Below the pieces are notes generated by a model, which was given only the letters and a program-made list of their open reading frames with translations, was not told where the DNA came from and ran no database searches. Positions 1 to 6,894 of a DNA stretch of 17,093 nt are shown one piece after another. Source of the stretch: JAGOPO01 sp035524755 (GTDB lineage: Bacteria; Patescibacteriota; Minisyncoccia; 2-02-FULL-40-12; GWA2-44-9); NCBI GenBank assembly GCA_035524755.1, contig DATKOD010000010.1, forward strand, positions 1 through 17,093. The letters are read 5' to 3'. Positions within the stretch are counted from its first letter, which is position 1. Every line of letters starts with the position of its first letter. The translations under genes were made by a program, and so were the position numbers.

Positions 1-285
1 GGGGTCGACGTCTTCGGCGTGGAAGGTTCCATGGGTCTGGTGTTGGGCCACGGTGACGCATTCGCGGTCGCCAAAGTCCTGTACCAGTTCGCCAAGGCCA
101 ACCCCTCGCTGAAGCTCTACGCCGCCTACACGGACGGCCACGCCGTCACGCAGGCCGAGCTCATCGACATGGCGACCCTGCCGACCCGCGATGAACTCAT
201 CGCCCGGCTCATGGGCATGCTGCAGTATCCGGTCCGCGGACTCGCCGTCGTGCTGGACCAGATCGCGAAGCAGAAGACGGCGTAA
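1..285 (+). CDS. rplJ: 50S ribosomal protein L10, C-terminal part
   Basis: This is the 3' end of a gene that begins before the window; the frame is open from base 1. The last 95 residues match the C-terminal half of L10, the stalk base protein that anchors L7/L12 dimers to 23S rRNA near the GTPase centre. Visible signs are a segment with LKLYAAYTDGHAV, then LPTRDELIARLMGMLQYPV, then a final helix ending in LDQIAKQKTA, as in the L10 family where the C-terminal helix binds L7/L12. It ends 8 bases before rplL, the usual rplJ-rplL pair. The GTG at 19 is internal and not a start. Confidence 0.9.
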   Translation, partial: GVDVFGVEGSMGLVLGHGDAFAVAKVLYQFAKANPSLKLYAAYTDGHAVTQAELIDMATLPTRDELIARLMGMLQYPVRGLAVVLDQIAKQKTA

Positions 286-293
286 CATCAACC

Positions 294-656
294 ATGGACA
301 AAACCACATTCATCGAAGCCGTCGAGAAAATGACGGCGACCGAGCTCAACGAGCTGGTCAAGGCGTTGGAAGAGAAGTTCGGCGTCTCCGCCGCGTCGTT
401 CGCGGCAGCGGCACCCGCCGCCGGCGGCGCCGGTGCGGAAGAGAAGGACGAGTTCAACATCGTGCTGGTCAAGCCGGGCGAACAGAAGATCCAGGTCATC
501 AAGGTGCTCCGCGAGGTCACCGGCCTGGGACTGAAGGAAGCCAAGGACATGACCGACAAGGAGAACTCCGTCGTCAAAGAGAACGTCAAGAAGGCCGAGG
601 CCGAGGAGATCAAGAAGAAACTCCAGGACGCCGGCGCCGTGGTGGAACTCAAATAA
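294..656 (+). CDS. rplL: 50S ribosomal protein L7/L12
   Basis: A 120-residue protein of normal family length, forming the mobile stalk that recruits and stimulates translation GTPases. The N-terminal dimerisation part (about residues 1-35) binds L10. The hinge (about 38-54) is rich in Ala, Gly and Pro. The C-terminal factor-binding domain (about 55-120) carries IVLVKPGEQKIQVIKVLRE followed by GLGLKEAKDM. It lies 8 bases after rplJ with no recognisable Shine-Dalgarno, so it is probably translated from the rplJ transcript. A strong hairpin follows it. Confidence 0.97.
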   Translation: MDKTTFIEAVEKMTATELNELVKALEEKFGVSAASFAAAAPAAGGAGAEEKDEFNIVLVKPGEQKIQVIKVLREVTGLGLKEAKDMTDKENSVVKENVKKAEAEEIKKKLQDAGAVVELK

Positions 657-669
657 CCACCCGCTCATC

Positions 670-697
670 ACAAAACCGCCCCTCGGGGCGGTTTTGT
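670..697. terminator. Bidirectional terminator between rplL and the convergent PP2C-like gene
   Basis: Perfect 13-bp inverted repeat: ACAAAACCGCCCC (670-682), a 2-base spacer, then GGGGCGGTTTTGT (685-697). A-rich and T-rich outer arms give a U-run after a GC core on either strand, so it can end both rplJL and the minus-strand gene. The minus-strand stop codon (697-699) overlaps the outermost base. Confidence 0.9.
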
Positions 698-2640
698 CAT
701 CTGACCTGCCAGATGCGGTTGTCGCGGGTGACCGCGATGGCGGTGCCGTCGGGACCTTCGTTCATCAGGACCAGCGGCTGGTCTGAGTCCACCTTGAGCG
801 TGCGGGTGAGCGTACCGTCGGCGACGGAGAACTCGTACATGCGCATGCGGCCGGTGTCGGCGATGGCGAACGAGCCCGCGCCACCCGGAATGAGCCGCCA
901 GGAGTCCGATGGCGTCAGGGTCGTTTCGATCGAGGTCTTCTTCTCGCCCTTGTAGTAGGTGACCAGCGTGCCGGTGGGCGACATCGTATACACGTTGCCG
1001 TCGACGATGATGCGCGCGCCGCCCGCCACGAAGTCCGTCGGCACCGTAAGCCATTCTTTGGTGACCGGTTTATCGGTGTCCAGTGCGGATATCTTCAGGA
1101 TGGATGCATCGGTGAGCACGTACAGGTTGTCGGCGAACTGCGCGGCGTCCAGGATGTTCTCCTGGGTCGGGATGGTGTAGGACTTCGCCGTGCCGCCGGA
1201 GACGCGGGTGACGGAACGTGCGGCGCGATCGATGGCCAATACACCGTCCTTCCAGCCGAGGAGGATATCGGGCGCGCTGTCGAGCTTCACGCGTGTCGCA
1301 GCCGTGCCGTCGCGGAACTGTACGGCCGATACCGTGTTGTCCGATGATGTGGTGACCGTCCAGAGCGACTGCGATGCCGATGCCCAGACGGCGAGTTGGA
1401 TGGCATCGGTCTTCGGATCGGGCTGAGCGAGCACCGAAAGCGATGCGGCCTGGGCGTTGTCGAGCTTGTCCATCGCGTCCATGACGGATGCCGACAGTTT
1501 GGTCGCATCGCCATTGTCGCTCAGTGCGGTATCGCCCGTGAGAATGCCCAGCGCCTTCAGGAGCAAATTCCGTGCATCGGCGCCGGACGTCTTCTGTGCC
1601 GCCGCCAGATCATCGCGTGCGCTTGAGAGTGCTGCCCGTGCGTGCATCTCTTCAGGCGAGGTGAACCAGACCGAACGCACCAAGACCACGCCGCCGAATA
1701 TGACCAGCGCGGAGATGCCGAGCATGATGGCTTTGCCCCGCGTGTCCAGGCGTACGAACCGCAGGTTGGAGAGGAGCTTCAGACTGCGGTGCTCCCGTGA
1801 GCCGCGGGAGAACTCGGCGGGGATGATATTGGGGATTTCCTCGATGGCCGGCTCCGGTACATGCGCAGGTGCGGATGCGGTCACAGGGACGATGGTCTCA
1901 GGCGACGCCTGCCGCGGCGCCCATGCGAGCACGGGTTCGATGGTCGGTGTTTCTTCTTCGACCATCGCCGGCGTCGATTTCATGTCCACATGGACGAACG
2001 ATGCGGAAAATGTCGGGTGTTCCTGGCCGAGACGTTCCAGGTGCGTACGCAATGAGGTCTCCGGTTGCGCCAACATCCACATCTTGATCTGCCGCTCGCG
2101 AGCGGTCACGGGCTTGGACGGGTAGTAGGCAAGGAGCCGGTCGCCCGGTTGGACCGAACCGGAGATGACGCTCGAGAACCGGCGTTTCTCCAGGTGTTCC
2201 TTGGAGAACAGGAGCACGTTGTTGAGGATGTCGATGACGGACCCGTTGCGCGCCAACAGCACCTTGAACGCGCCGAGCTTGGACACCAGGATGGTGTTGC
2301 CCGGCAGCGCCACGATGCCGACCGACAGTTTGGCGCCGGCTGATTTGAAGAATTCATCGACGACTTCGTTGACCCTACGCAGTGCACGCGTGAACGCATC
2401 GCGGGGGTTGGCGTCCGGTTGCGCATAGTATTCGCGGCGCGCCATGGCGGCGATGAGCGACACCATGTAGCCCATGGTGTCGGTATCGTCGGTGCGCCAG
2501 CCGAGGATGAACAGCGAGCCCAGGTTGCGCGCGGCTGGTTCCAGATCGGCGTCGTACGAGAACAGATCGATCGCACCCTCATGCGAGCCGGTGTTGACGA
2601 CGATCTCTTCGTGCGACGGGGTGAGAGTGAATTTTTCCAT
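697..2640 (-). CDS. Membrane-anchored PP2C-like protein with extracytoplasmic beta-rich domain, probable pseudophosphatase
   Basis: 647 residues from the ATG at 2640. I chose this start over an upstream one at 2733 because GGAG lies 6 bases before it and the extra 31 residues look non-coding. Residues about 1-220 resemble a PP2C-family serine/threonine phosphatase: KLSVGIVALPGN (104-115), KLGAFKVLLARNG (121-133) and GDRLLAYYPSKPV (166-178) sit where active enzymes have strand motifs including a GD. The metal-binding DG near the N-terminus and that GD are not visible, so catalysis is doubtful. A Pro/Ala/Glu-rich linker (222-280), a basic stretch, one membrane helix (about 304-323), a helical segment (330-400) and a beta-repeat region (405-647, propeller-like) follow. 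Basic residues before the helix suggest the N-terminus is inside and the C-terminus outside. Role unknown; signalling is a guess. Confidence 0.7.
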   Translation of the reverse strand: MEKFTLTPSHEEIVVNTGSHEGAIDLFSYDADLEPAARNLGSLFILGWRTDDTDTMGYMVSLIAAMARREYYAQPDANPRDAFTRALRRVNEVVDEFFKSAGAKLSVGIVALPGNTILVSKLGAFKVLLARNGSVIDILNNVLLFSKEHLEKRRFSSVISGSVQPGDRLLAYYPSKPVTARERQIKMWMLAQPETSLRTHLERLGQEHPTFSASFVHVDMKSTPAMVEEETPTIEPVLAWAPRQASPETIVPVTASAPAHVPEPAIEEIPNIIPAEFSRGSREHRSLKLLSNLRFVRLDTRGKAIMLGISALVIFGGVVLVRSVWFTSPEEMHARAALSSARDDLAAAQKTSGADARNLLLKALGILTGDTALSDNGDATKLSASVMDAMDKLDNAQAASLSVLAQPDPKTDAIQLAVWASASQSLWTVTTSSDNTVSAVQFRDGTAATRVKLDSAPDILLGWKDGVLAIDRAARSVTRVSGGTAKSYTIPTQENILDAAQFADNLYVLTDASILKISALDTDKPVTKEWLTVPTDFVAGGARIIVDGNVYTMSPTGTLVTYYKGEKKTSIETTLTPSDSWRLIPGGAGSFAIADTGRMRMYEFSVADGTLTRTLKVDSDQPLVLMNEGPDGTAIAVTRDNRIWQVR

Positions 2641-2641
2641 C

Positions 2642-2690
2642 TTGCGCTCCGCGGACCGATAGGATAGGGTATCCGCGCGTCCGCCGTCAT
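2642..2690. promoter_or_regulatory. Overlapping divergent promoters with a palindromic operator candidate
   Basis: The 70 bases between the two divergent starts hold GGATA-GGG-TATCC (2662-2674), a palindrome with two 5-bp arms. Leftward, TATCCT (complement of 2661-2666) can be a -10, with ATGACG (complement of 2685-2690) 18 bases away as a -35. Rightward, TAGGGT (2665-2670) can be a -10, with TTGCGC (2642-2647) 17 bases away. Both -10 boxes lie in the palindrome, so one bound protein could block both genes. The hexamers match consensus only at 3 to 4 of 6 positions. Confidence 0.4.
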
Positions 2691-2710
2691 TGTCGGACAC
2701 GTCGTCACCA

Positions 2711-3310
2711 ATGTCAAAAACGATTCTGGACAACCTGTTCGGTTCCCGCGTCCGCGTGAAGCTGTTGAAGCTTTTCTACCGTCAACATCCCGCGACGTTC
2801 AGCATGGCGGAACTCGCCGCGCACATCCAGGAGCCGGCGTTCATCGCGCGGCGCGAGCTCAACGTATTGCGCGACATCGGCATGGTGAAGAAGATGCGCG
2901 GCCCCGGGCATTCGGCCGATCGGTTCCTGCTCAACACGGACTTCGATTTCTACACGGAGCTCCGCGACCTGGTCCTGAAGCCGTCGCCGGCGGAGAACGA
3001 CCGCTTGATCAGGCGTATCAATGCGCTGGGTCGTGTGAAGCTCGCGGTGTTGGCCGGCATTTTCGTGAGTCGCCCGGATGATCTCACGTATGAGACGCCT
3101 GCGGACCTTCTTATCGTCGGGGATGACATCGACCGTGCGCGTCTCGTGAAATTCCTCAAGTCCCTGGAGGCTGATATGGGCACCGAGATACGGTTCGGTG
3201 TCATGGAAAAAGAGGACTTCCTATATCGTTACAAGATGTTCGACCGATTCTTGCGCGTACTCCTGGAGGGACCTCACCGCAAGATCATCAATAAGTTGGA
3301 GCTGGAGTGA
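2711..3310 (+). CDS. Winged-helix regulator with nucleotidyltransferase-like C-terminal domain
   Basis: 199 residues from the ATG at 2711; an upstream TTG at 2690 in the same frame is less likely. Residues about 8-75 form a winged-helix DNA-binding domain: LFGSRVRVKLLKLFYR, a helix-turn-helix around MAELAAHIQEPAFIARRELN (32-51) and a wing near KKMRGPGHSADRF. Residues about 105-195 resemble the small nucleotidyltransferase-like domain often fused to such helices: RVKLAVLAGIF (108-118), ADLLIVGDDID (131-141), then RFGVMEKEDF. The usual GS catalytic loop and paired acidic residues are not evident, so this domain probably binds rather than catalyses. It is divergent from the PP2C-like gene and may control both through the palindrome between them. 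No clear Shine-Dalgarno. Confidence 0.65.
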   Translation: MSKTILDNLFGSRVRVKLLKLFYRQHPATFSMAELAAHIQEPAFIARRELNVLRDIGMVKKMRGPGHSADRFLLNTDFDFYTELRDLVLKPSPAENDRLIRRINALGRVKLAVLAGIFVSRPDDLTYETPADLLIVGDDIDRARLVKFLKSLEADMGTEIRFGVMEKEDFLYRYKMFDRFLRVLLEGPHRKIINKLELE

Positions 3311-3325
3311 CCGGCATTTTCGTGG

Positions 3326-3331
3326 TATAGT
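3326..3331 (+). promoter_or_regulatory. -10 box of tRNA-Val
   Basis: TATAGT lies 8 bases before the mature tRNA 5' end, placing the transcript start 1 or 2 bases before it. No good -35 is visible; TGGAGT at 3303-3308, inside the preceding gene's last codons, is the best at 17 bases. Confidence 0.55.
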
Positions 3332-3339
3332 AAGATCTC

Positions 3340-3416
3340 GGGTGATTAGCTCAGCTGGTTAGAGCGTTGCATTCACATTGCAAAGGTCGCTGGTTCGAAT
3401 CCAGCATCACCCACCA
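3340..3416 (+). tRNA. tRNA-Val (anticodon CAC), CCA encoded
   Basis: A full cloverleaf folds by eye. The acceptor GGGTGAT (3340-3346) pairs with ATCACCC (3406-3412). The anticodon stem TTGCA/TGCAA (3367-3371, 3379-3383) encloses the loop TTCACAT, with CAC at 3374-3376. The T arm is GCTGG-TTCGAAT-CCAGC. Discriminator A3413 is followed by an encoded CCA. It reads GUG codons. It stands alone with its own -10 and terminator. Confidence 0.95.
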
Positions 3417-3418
3417 CG

Positions 3419-3446
3419 GAAAACGGCCCCCAACGGGGCCGTTTTC
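3419..3446 (+). terminator. Terminator of tRNA-Val
   Basis: Perfect 12-bp stem GAAAACGGCCCC (3419-3430) / GGGGCCGTTTTC (3435-3446) with loop CAAC, starting 3 bases after the tRNA CCA. The TTTT lies in the outer stem. It separates the tRNA from the mraZ promoter. Confidence 0.85.
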
Positions 3447-3463
3447 GTTGTCCACAGTTGGAC

Positions 3464-3524
3464 TTGAGCACGAAGTGGGATACGATGGTATCATAGTGTC
3501 AGCTGGTGGGATGAAGTGGGATAC
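3464..3524 (+). promoter_or_regulatory. mraZ promoter and MraZ-box operator
   Basis: MraZ proteins bind short GTG-containing repeats spaced one helical turn apart upstream of their own operon. Here GTGTC (3496), GTGGG (3506) and GTGGG (3516) stand at exact 10-base steps, and a further GTGGG is at 3475. GAAGTGGGATAC occurs twice without change, at 3472-3483 and 3513-3524. The -10 candidate is TATCAT (3489-3494), with TTGAGC (3464-3469) at a long 19-base spacing; TTGGAC (3458) with TACGAT (3481) is an alternative at 17. The three-box cluster overlaps the expected transcript start near 3501, fitting autorepression. Confidence 0.75.
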
Positions 3525-3541
3525 CAGCTGGCGCGTACCGC

Positions 3542-3976
3542 ATGCTCATCGGCGAATACACGCACAGCCTGGACCCGAAGAAGCGCCTGTCCATCCCGGC
3601 GAAGTTACGCCGCGAACTGGGCAAGGGCGCCGTTCTCACCCGCGGGCTGGACGGTTGTCTGTGGCTCTTCCCGTCCCGTCAATGGGGCGCGCTCGCGGCA
3701 AAACTCGCCGCCCTGCCCGTTGCCCAAGCGCAGAGCCGTTCATTCGCACGTCTGCTGTTGTCCGGGGCGCATGAAGTCGAGTTCGATGCCCTGGGCCGCA
3801 TCCTCATTCCGGAGCATCTGAAGGGGTACGCGAAGCTCACCCGGGATGTGGTGGTGACCGGCGTCCACACGCGGTTGGAACTGTGGGACAAAGACGCGTG
3901 GACGGCATACAAGAAGCAGTTGGACAGGGACAGCAACGAAATCGCTCAGAAGTTGGGGGATCTGGGCACTATCTGA
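3542..3976 (+). CDS. mraZ: Transcriptional regulator MraZ
   Basis: 144 residues, the family's usual length. MraZ is a DNA-binding regulator of the division and cell wall (dcw) cluster and forms a ring of subunits. Two SpoVT/AbrB-like swapped-hairpin halves are visible, each with the family's D-x-x-x-R signature: D11-P-K-K-R15 leading into LSIPAKLR, and D82-A-L-G-R86 leading into ILIPEHL. The start MLIGEYTHSLD is typical. No convincing Shine-Dalgarno precedes it. It heads the operon directly behind its own binding boxes and overlaps rsmH by one base (TGATG). Confidence 0.95.
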   Translation: MLIGEYTHSLDPKKRLSIPAKLRRELGKGAVLTRGLDGCLWLFPSRQWGALAAKLAALPVAQAQSRSFARLLLSGAHEVEFDALGRILIPEHLKGYAKLTRDVVVTGVHTRLELWDKDAWTAYKKQLDRDSNEIAQKLGDLGTI

Positions 3977-4869
3977 TGGCGGACCACACCCATACCCCGG
4001 TTCTTTTCAACGAAGTCATCAACGCGTTGGATCCGAAGCCCGGCTCGGTCATCGTGGATTGCACGCTCAACGGCGGCGGTCACGCGACGGCGTTGGCGGG
4101 CCGCGGTGCGCGGGTCATCGGCATCGAATGGGACCCGGTCATCGCGGGCGAGTTCAGCACACGGCACCCGGAGCTGGGCGATACCGTGACGGTCGTCAAC
4201 GATTCGTACACAAACCTGGAGGACATCTGCCGCACGCACCACGTGGTGCCAGACGGTATCCTGTTCGACCTCGGCCCATCGAGTCTGCACTACGAGGCAT
4301 CGGGACGGGGGTTCTCGTTCATGCGTCCGGACGAGCCGCTGGACATGCGGTTCAATCCCGAGACGGTGGCGGTGACCGCCGGCGAACTCGTGAACAGCGA
4401 GTCTGTCGAGGAGTTGGAACGGATCCTGCGTGAGTACGGGGAGGAGCAGTTCGCCGGTCAGATCGCCGCGGCGATCGTCATTGCCCGGCGAGCTGCCCCC
4501 CTCCGTACCGTCGGCGATCTGGTGACCGTCATCTCGGACGCTGTGCCGAACTGGTACCGCCACCGAAAGCTGCACCCGGCGACCAAGACGTTCCAGGCGC
4601 TGCGCATCGCGGTCAACGGCGAGTTGGACAACGTCCGAAGGGGAGTGACCGCCGCCATCCATACGTTGAAACCCGGGGGAGTGCTGGCCGTCATCTCGTT
4701 CCATGGTCTGGAAGACCGTCTCGTCCGTGAGCTGTTCAAGGAAGCGACGAGGGCGGGACGCGTCGAGTGGGTGACGCGGGCGACGATACGACCGACGTGG
4801 GATGAGATCAAGCACAATCCCCGCGCACGTTCCGCAAAACTCAAATTGGTCAGAAAACTCATTTCATGA
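3976..4869 (+). CDS. rsmH: 16S rRNA m4C1402 methyltransferase RsmH (MraW)
   Basis: 297 residues. RsmH uses S-adenosylmethionine to N4-methylate C1402 of 16S rRNA in the decoding centre. Family signatures are HTPVLFNEVINAL (6-18), the SAM-binding loop NGGGHA (32-37), FDLGPSSLHYEASGRGFSF (97-115), later KTFQALRIAVNGELD and ISFHGLEDRLVRE, and a C-terminal NPRARSAKLKLVRK. I placed the start at the ATG overlapping the mraZ stop, since the frame continues upstream to 3883 but only as a shadow of mraZ. It follows mraZ as in most dcw clusters and overlaps the next gene by four bases (ATGA). Confidence 0.97.
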   Translation: MADHTHTPVLFNEVINALDPKPGSVIVDCTLNGGGHATALAGRGARVIGIEWDPVIAGEFSTRHPELGDTVTVVNDSYTNLEDICRTHHVVPDGILFDLGPSSLHYEASGRGFSFMRPDEPLDMRFNPETVAVTAGELVNSESVEELERILREYGEEQFAGQIAAAIVIARRAAPLRTVGDLVTVISDAVPNWYRHRKLHPATKTFQALRIAVNGELDNVRRGVTAAIHTLKPGGVLAVISFHGLEDRLVRELFKEATRAGRVEWVTRATIRPTWDEIKHNPRARSAKLKLVRKLIS

Positions 4870-5180
4870 ATCCGAACCACCGAACCCTTACCACCGCACG
4901 GCCGCTGCTGACGATGCCCATCATCGTGTTCGGTGTTGTCGCGCTTTTTTTGCTCGTATACTATGTGGTACAGGCGAACATGCTGGCCGCTGACACCTGG
5001 AGGCTGAAAACCGCGCAAGACCAGCTGATCTCGCAGAAGAGTGCCCGAGATGACCTGACCGCCCGACAGGCTCAACTGGACGATCGTACAGTCCTCCAGA
5101 CGCTTGCGACCGCGCAGGGGATGGTGCCTGCGGAGCATACGGTGTATCTCGTGCAGTCTGACGCGGTCGCCGCCCGCTAG
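4866..5180 (+). CDS. FtsL/DivIC-like bitopic division protein
   Basis: 104 residues with the shape of FtsL: a short cytoplasmic N-terminus, one membrane helix (about 14-36, IIVFGVVALFLLVYYVV), a helical coiled-coil-like segment (about 38-75, rich in Gln, Asp and Arg) and a short tail with AQGMVPAEHTVYLVQ (83-97), recalling the Gly-Met/Pro tail of FtsL. FtsL helps assemble the FtsWI septal synthase. Sequence identity in this family is low, so the call rests mainly on topology, size and position between rsmH and ftsI. It starts in the rsmH stop (ATGA) and ends 10 bases before ftsI. Confidence 0.75.
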   Translation: MNPNHRTLTTARPLLTMPIIVFGVVALFLLVYYVVQANMLAADTWRLKTAQDQLISQKSARDDLTARQAQLDDRTVLQTLATAQGMVPAEHTVYLVQSDAVAAR

Positions 5181-5190
5181 GAACTCCTCA

Positions 5191-6894
5191 ATGTATCGGA
5201 AGATCCAACCCGCGCGCCTGGCGCTCGTGATTGCAGGCGTATTCGCCGTGTTCGCCGTCGTCGTATGGCGTTTGTTCACTATTTCGTTTCAACGGCATGA
5301 TGTGTATGCGCAGACCGCAGCGGCACAGGCCAGTAATACGTCCAGCATCCTGGTGCGCGGGAACATCATGCTCTCTGACGGCGACGGAACGCCGTTCGTC
5401 GTGGCGACCAACCGGCGTGTGCCGGTGCTGACCGTCGTGCCGTCGAAGGTGACCATGGATGCGGGACAGCTCGCGACGCAACTCTCGGTGGCCGCAAGCG
5501 CCGATCGCGACACCATCCTGAAAGCGATCGATGCGGGCGGCACATCGAGTCGCGTCGTTGCGCATAACCTGACCGACGCGCAGGTCACGGCGGTATCGGC
5601 ACTGCATGCGGCCGGTGTGGCCGTCGGATATGAGACGGACCGGGTCTATCCGGCCGGCACGTTGGCGGCGGACGTCATCGGGTTCCTCGGATACGGCGAC
5701 AACGGGCGCGAAGGGCAGTACGGTATCGAGGCGGCGTACGATCCTGAACTGTCGGGCAACGAACGGTCGGGGGGACTGGACCTGCTCGGACACCTGGGGA
5801 CGTTGGTCGGTGCGTCATCGGCGAACGACCCGACGACGCGGCGTCCGGAAGACGTCCAACTGACCATCGACCGTACCATCCAGGCATACGTAGAGCAGCG
5901 GCTGGCCGCCGTCATCGCGCAGTACCACGCGGCGTCAGGCACGGTCGTCGTGCAGGATCCGATGACGGGCAAGATCCTCGCGCTGGCGGACCTGCCGACG
6001 TTCGATCCGAACGCGTACGGCAGCACGCCGGTGGGCAACTTCATGGACGGGGCGCTTGAACCGTTCGAACCGGGTTCGTCATTCAAGCCGGTCACGATGG
6101 CGACGGGTCTCGAGGTCGGTGCGGTGAAGCCCACGACGACGTTCAACGATGTGGGCGACGTCGTCATCGACGGATATACCATCAAGAATTTCAATGAAGG
6201 ACATTTCGGACTCGTGACGATGACCCAGGTGCTGGAAAAATCCATCAACACCGGTGCCATGTACGCGGAGCAACTCATCGGGAACGACAAATTCCTCGAC
6301 GGTGTCGTCGCGGCCGGGTTCGGCCAGGCGACCGGCGTGGACCTGCCCGGCGAGTCGGCGGGGAACATCGACAACCTGTACACCGGCCGGCAGATCAACT
6401 TCCTGACCGCGGCGTTCGGGCAGGGCATCACCGCAACGCCGTTGCAGATGGTGAATTTCTACTCTGCCGTCGCTAACGGGGGTAAACTGATGAAACCGTA
6501 CGTCGTCGCATCCATCATCGACGACCATGGCAACCGCACCGACACACAACCGACCGTCATCGGCACGCCGTTCTCGGCTGCGACTGCCGCGACCCTCCGC
6601 TCGATGCTCGTCTCGGTCGTGGATATCGGCTTCGACAAAGCACGCATACCGCACTATGATGTCGCCGGGAAGACCGGCACCGCACAGATCGCCAGTCCGC
6701 AGGGCGGCTACCTGGAAGGACAGTATAACCACAGCTTCGCAGGGTTCGCGCCGGCGTCGAACCCGAAGTTCACGATCTTCATCCGCATGGAGAAACCACA
6801 GGGCATTACGTACGCCGCTGACTCGCTCTCGCCGGTCTTCAAGGACATCGCGATGTTCCTGCTCAACTACCTCAACGTCCCTCCCACCCGATGA
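5191..6894 (+). CDS. ftsI: Penicillin-binding protein, FtsI/PBP2-type septal transpeptidase
   Basis: 567 residues. This class B penicillin-binding protein cross-links peptidoglycan at the septum. An N-terminal membrane anchor (about 9-30) precedes a dimerisation domain (about 40-230), where YPAGTLAADVIGFLG is typical, and a transpeptidase domain (about 240-560). All three active-site motifs are intact: S296-S-F-K299 with the nucleophile Ser, S351-I-N353, and K494-T-G-T497. There is no PASTA domain after the transpeptidase. The ATG at 5191 follows a weak AGGA; an upstream in-frame ATG at 5104 lies inside the preceding gene. It overlaps murF by four bases (ATGA). Confidence 0.95.
   Translation: MYRKIQPARLALVIAGVFAVFAVVVWRLFTISFQRHDVYAQTAAAQASNTSSILVRGNIMLSDGDGTPFVVATNRRVPVLTVVPSKVTMDAGQLATQLSVAASADRDTILKAIDAGGTSSRVVAHNLTDAQVTAVSALHAAGVAVGYETDRVYPAGTLAADVIGFLGYGDNGREGQYGIEAAYDPELSGNERSGGLDLLGHLGTLVGASSANDPTTRRPEDVQLTIDRTIQAYVEQRLAAVIAQYHAASGTVVVQDPMTGKILALADLPTFDPNAYGSTPVGNFMDGALEPFEPGSSFKPVTMATGLEVGAVKPTTTFNDVGDVVIDGYTIKNFNEGHFGLVTMTQVLEKSINTGAMYAEQLIGNDKFLDGVVAAGFGQATGVDLPGESAGNIDNLYTGRQINFLTAAFGQGITATPLQMVNFYSAVANGGKLMKPYVVASIIDDHGNRTDTQPTVIGTPFSAATAATLRSMLVSVVDIGFDKARIPHYDVAGKTGTAQIASPQGGYLEGQYNHSFAGFAPASNPKFTIFIRMEKPQGITYAADSLSPVFKDIAMFLLNYLNVPPTR

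Noticed and set aside
3496..3520. The 10-base repeats as a start of a CRISPR or minisatellite
   Set aside because: Only three short units with an exact helical-turn spacing in front of mraZ; MraZ boxes explain them.
3946..4815. Minus-strand open frame (289 codons) opposite rsmH
   Set aside because: Antisense shadow of a clearly conserved methyltransferase; no start signal or motif.
5646..6431. Minus-strand open frame (261 codons) opposite ftsI
   Set aside because: It lies wholly within the conserved penicillin-binding protein and its composition is a shadow of it.
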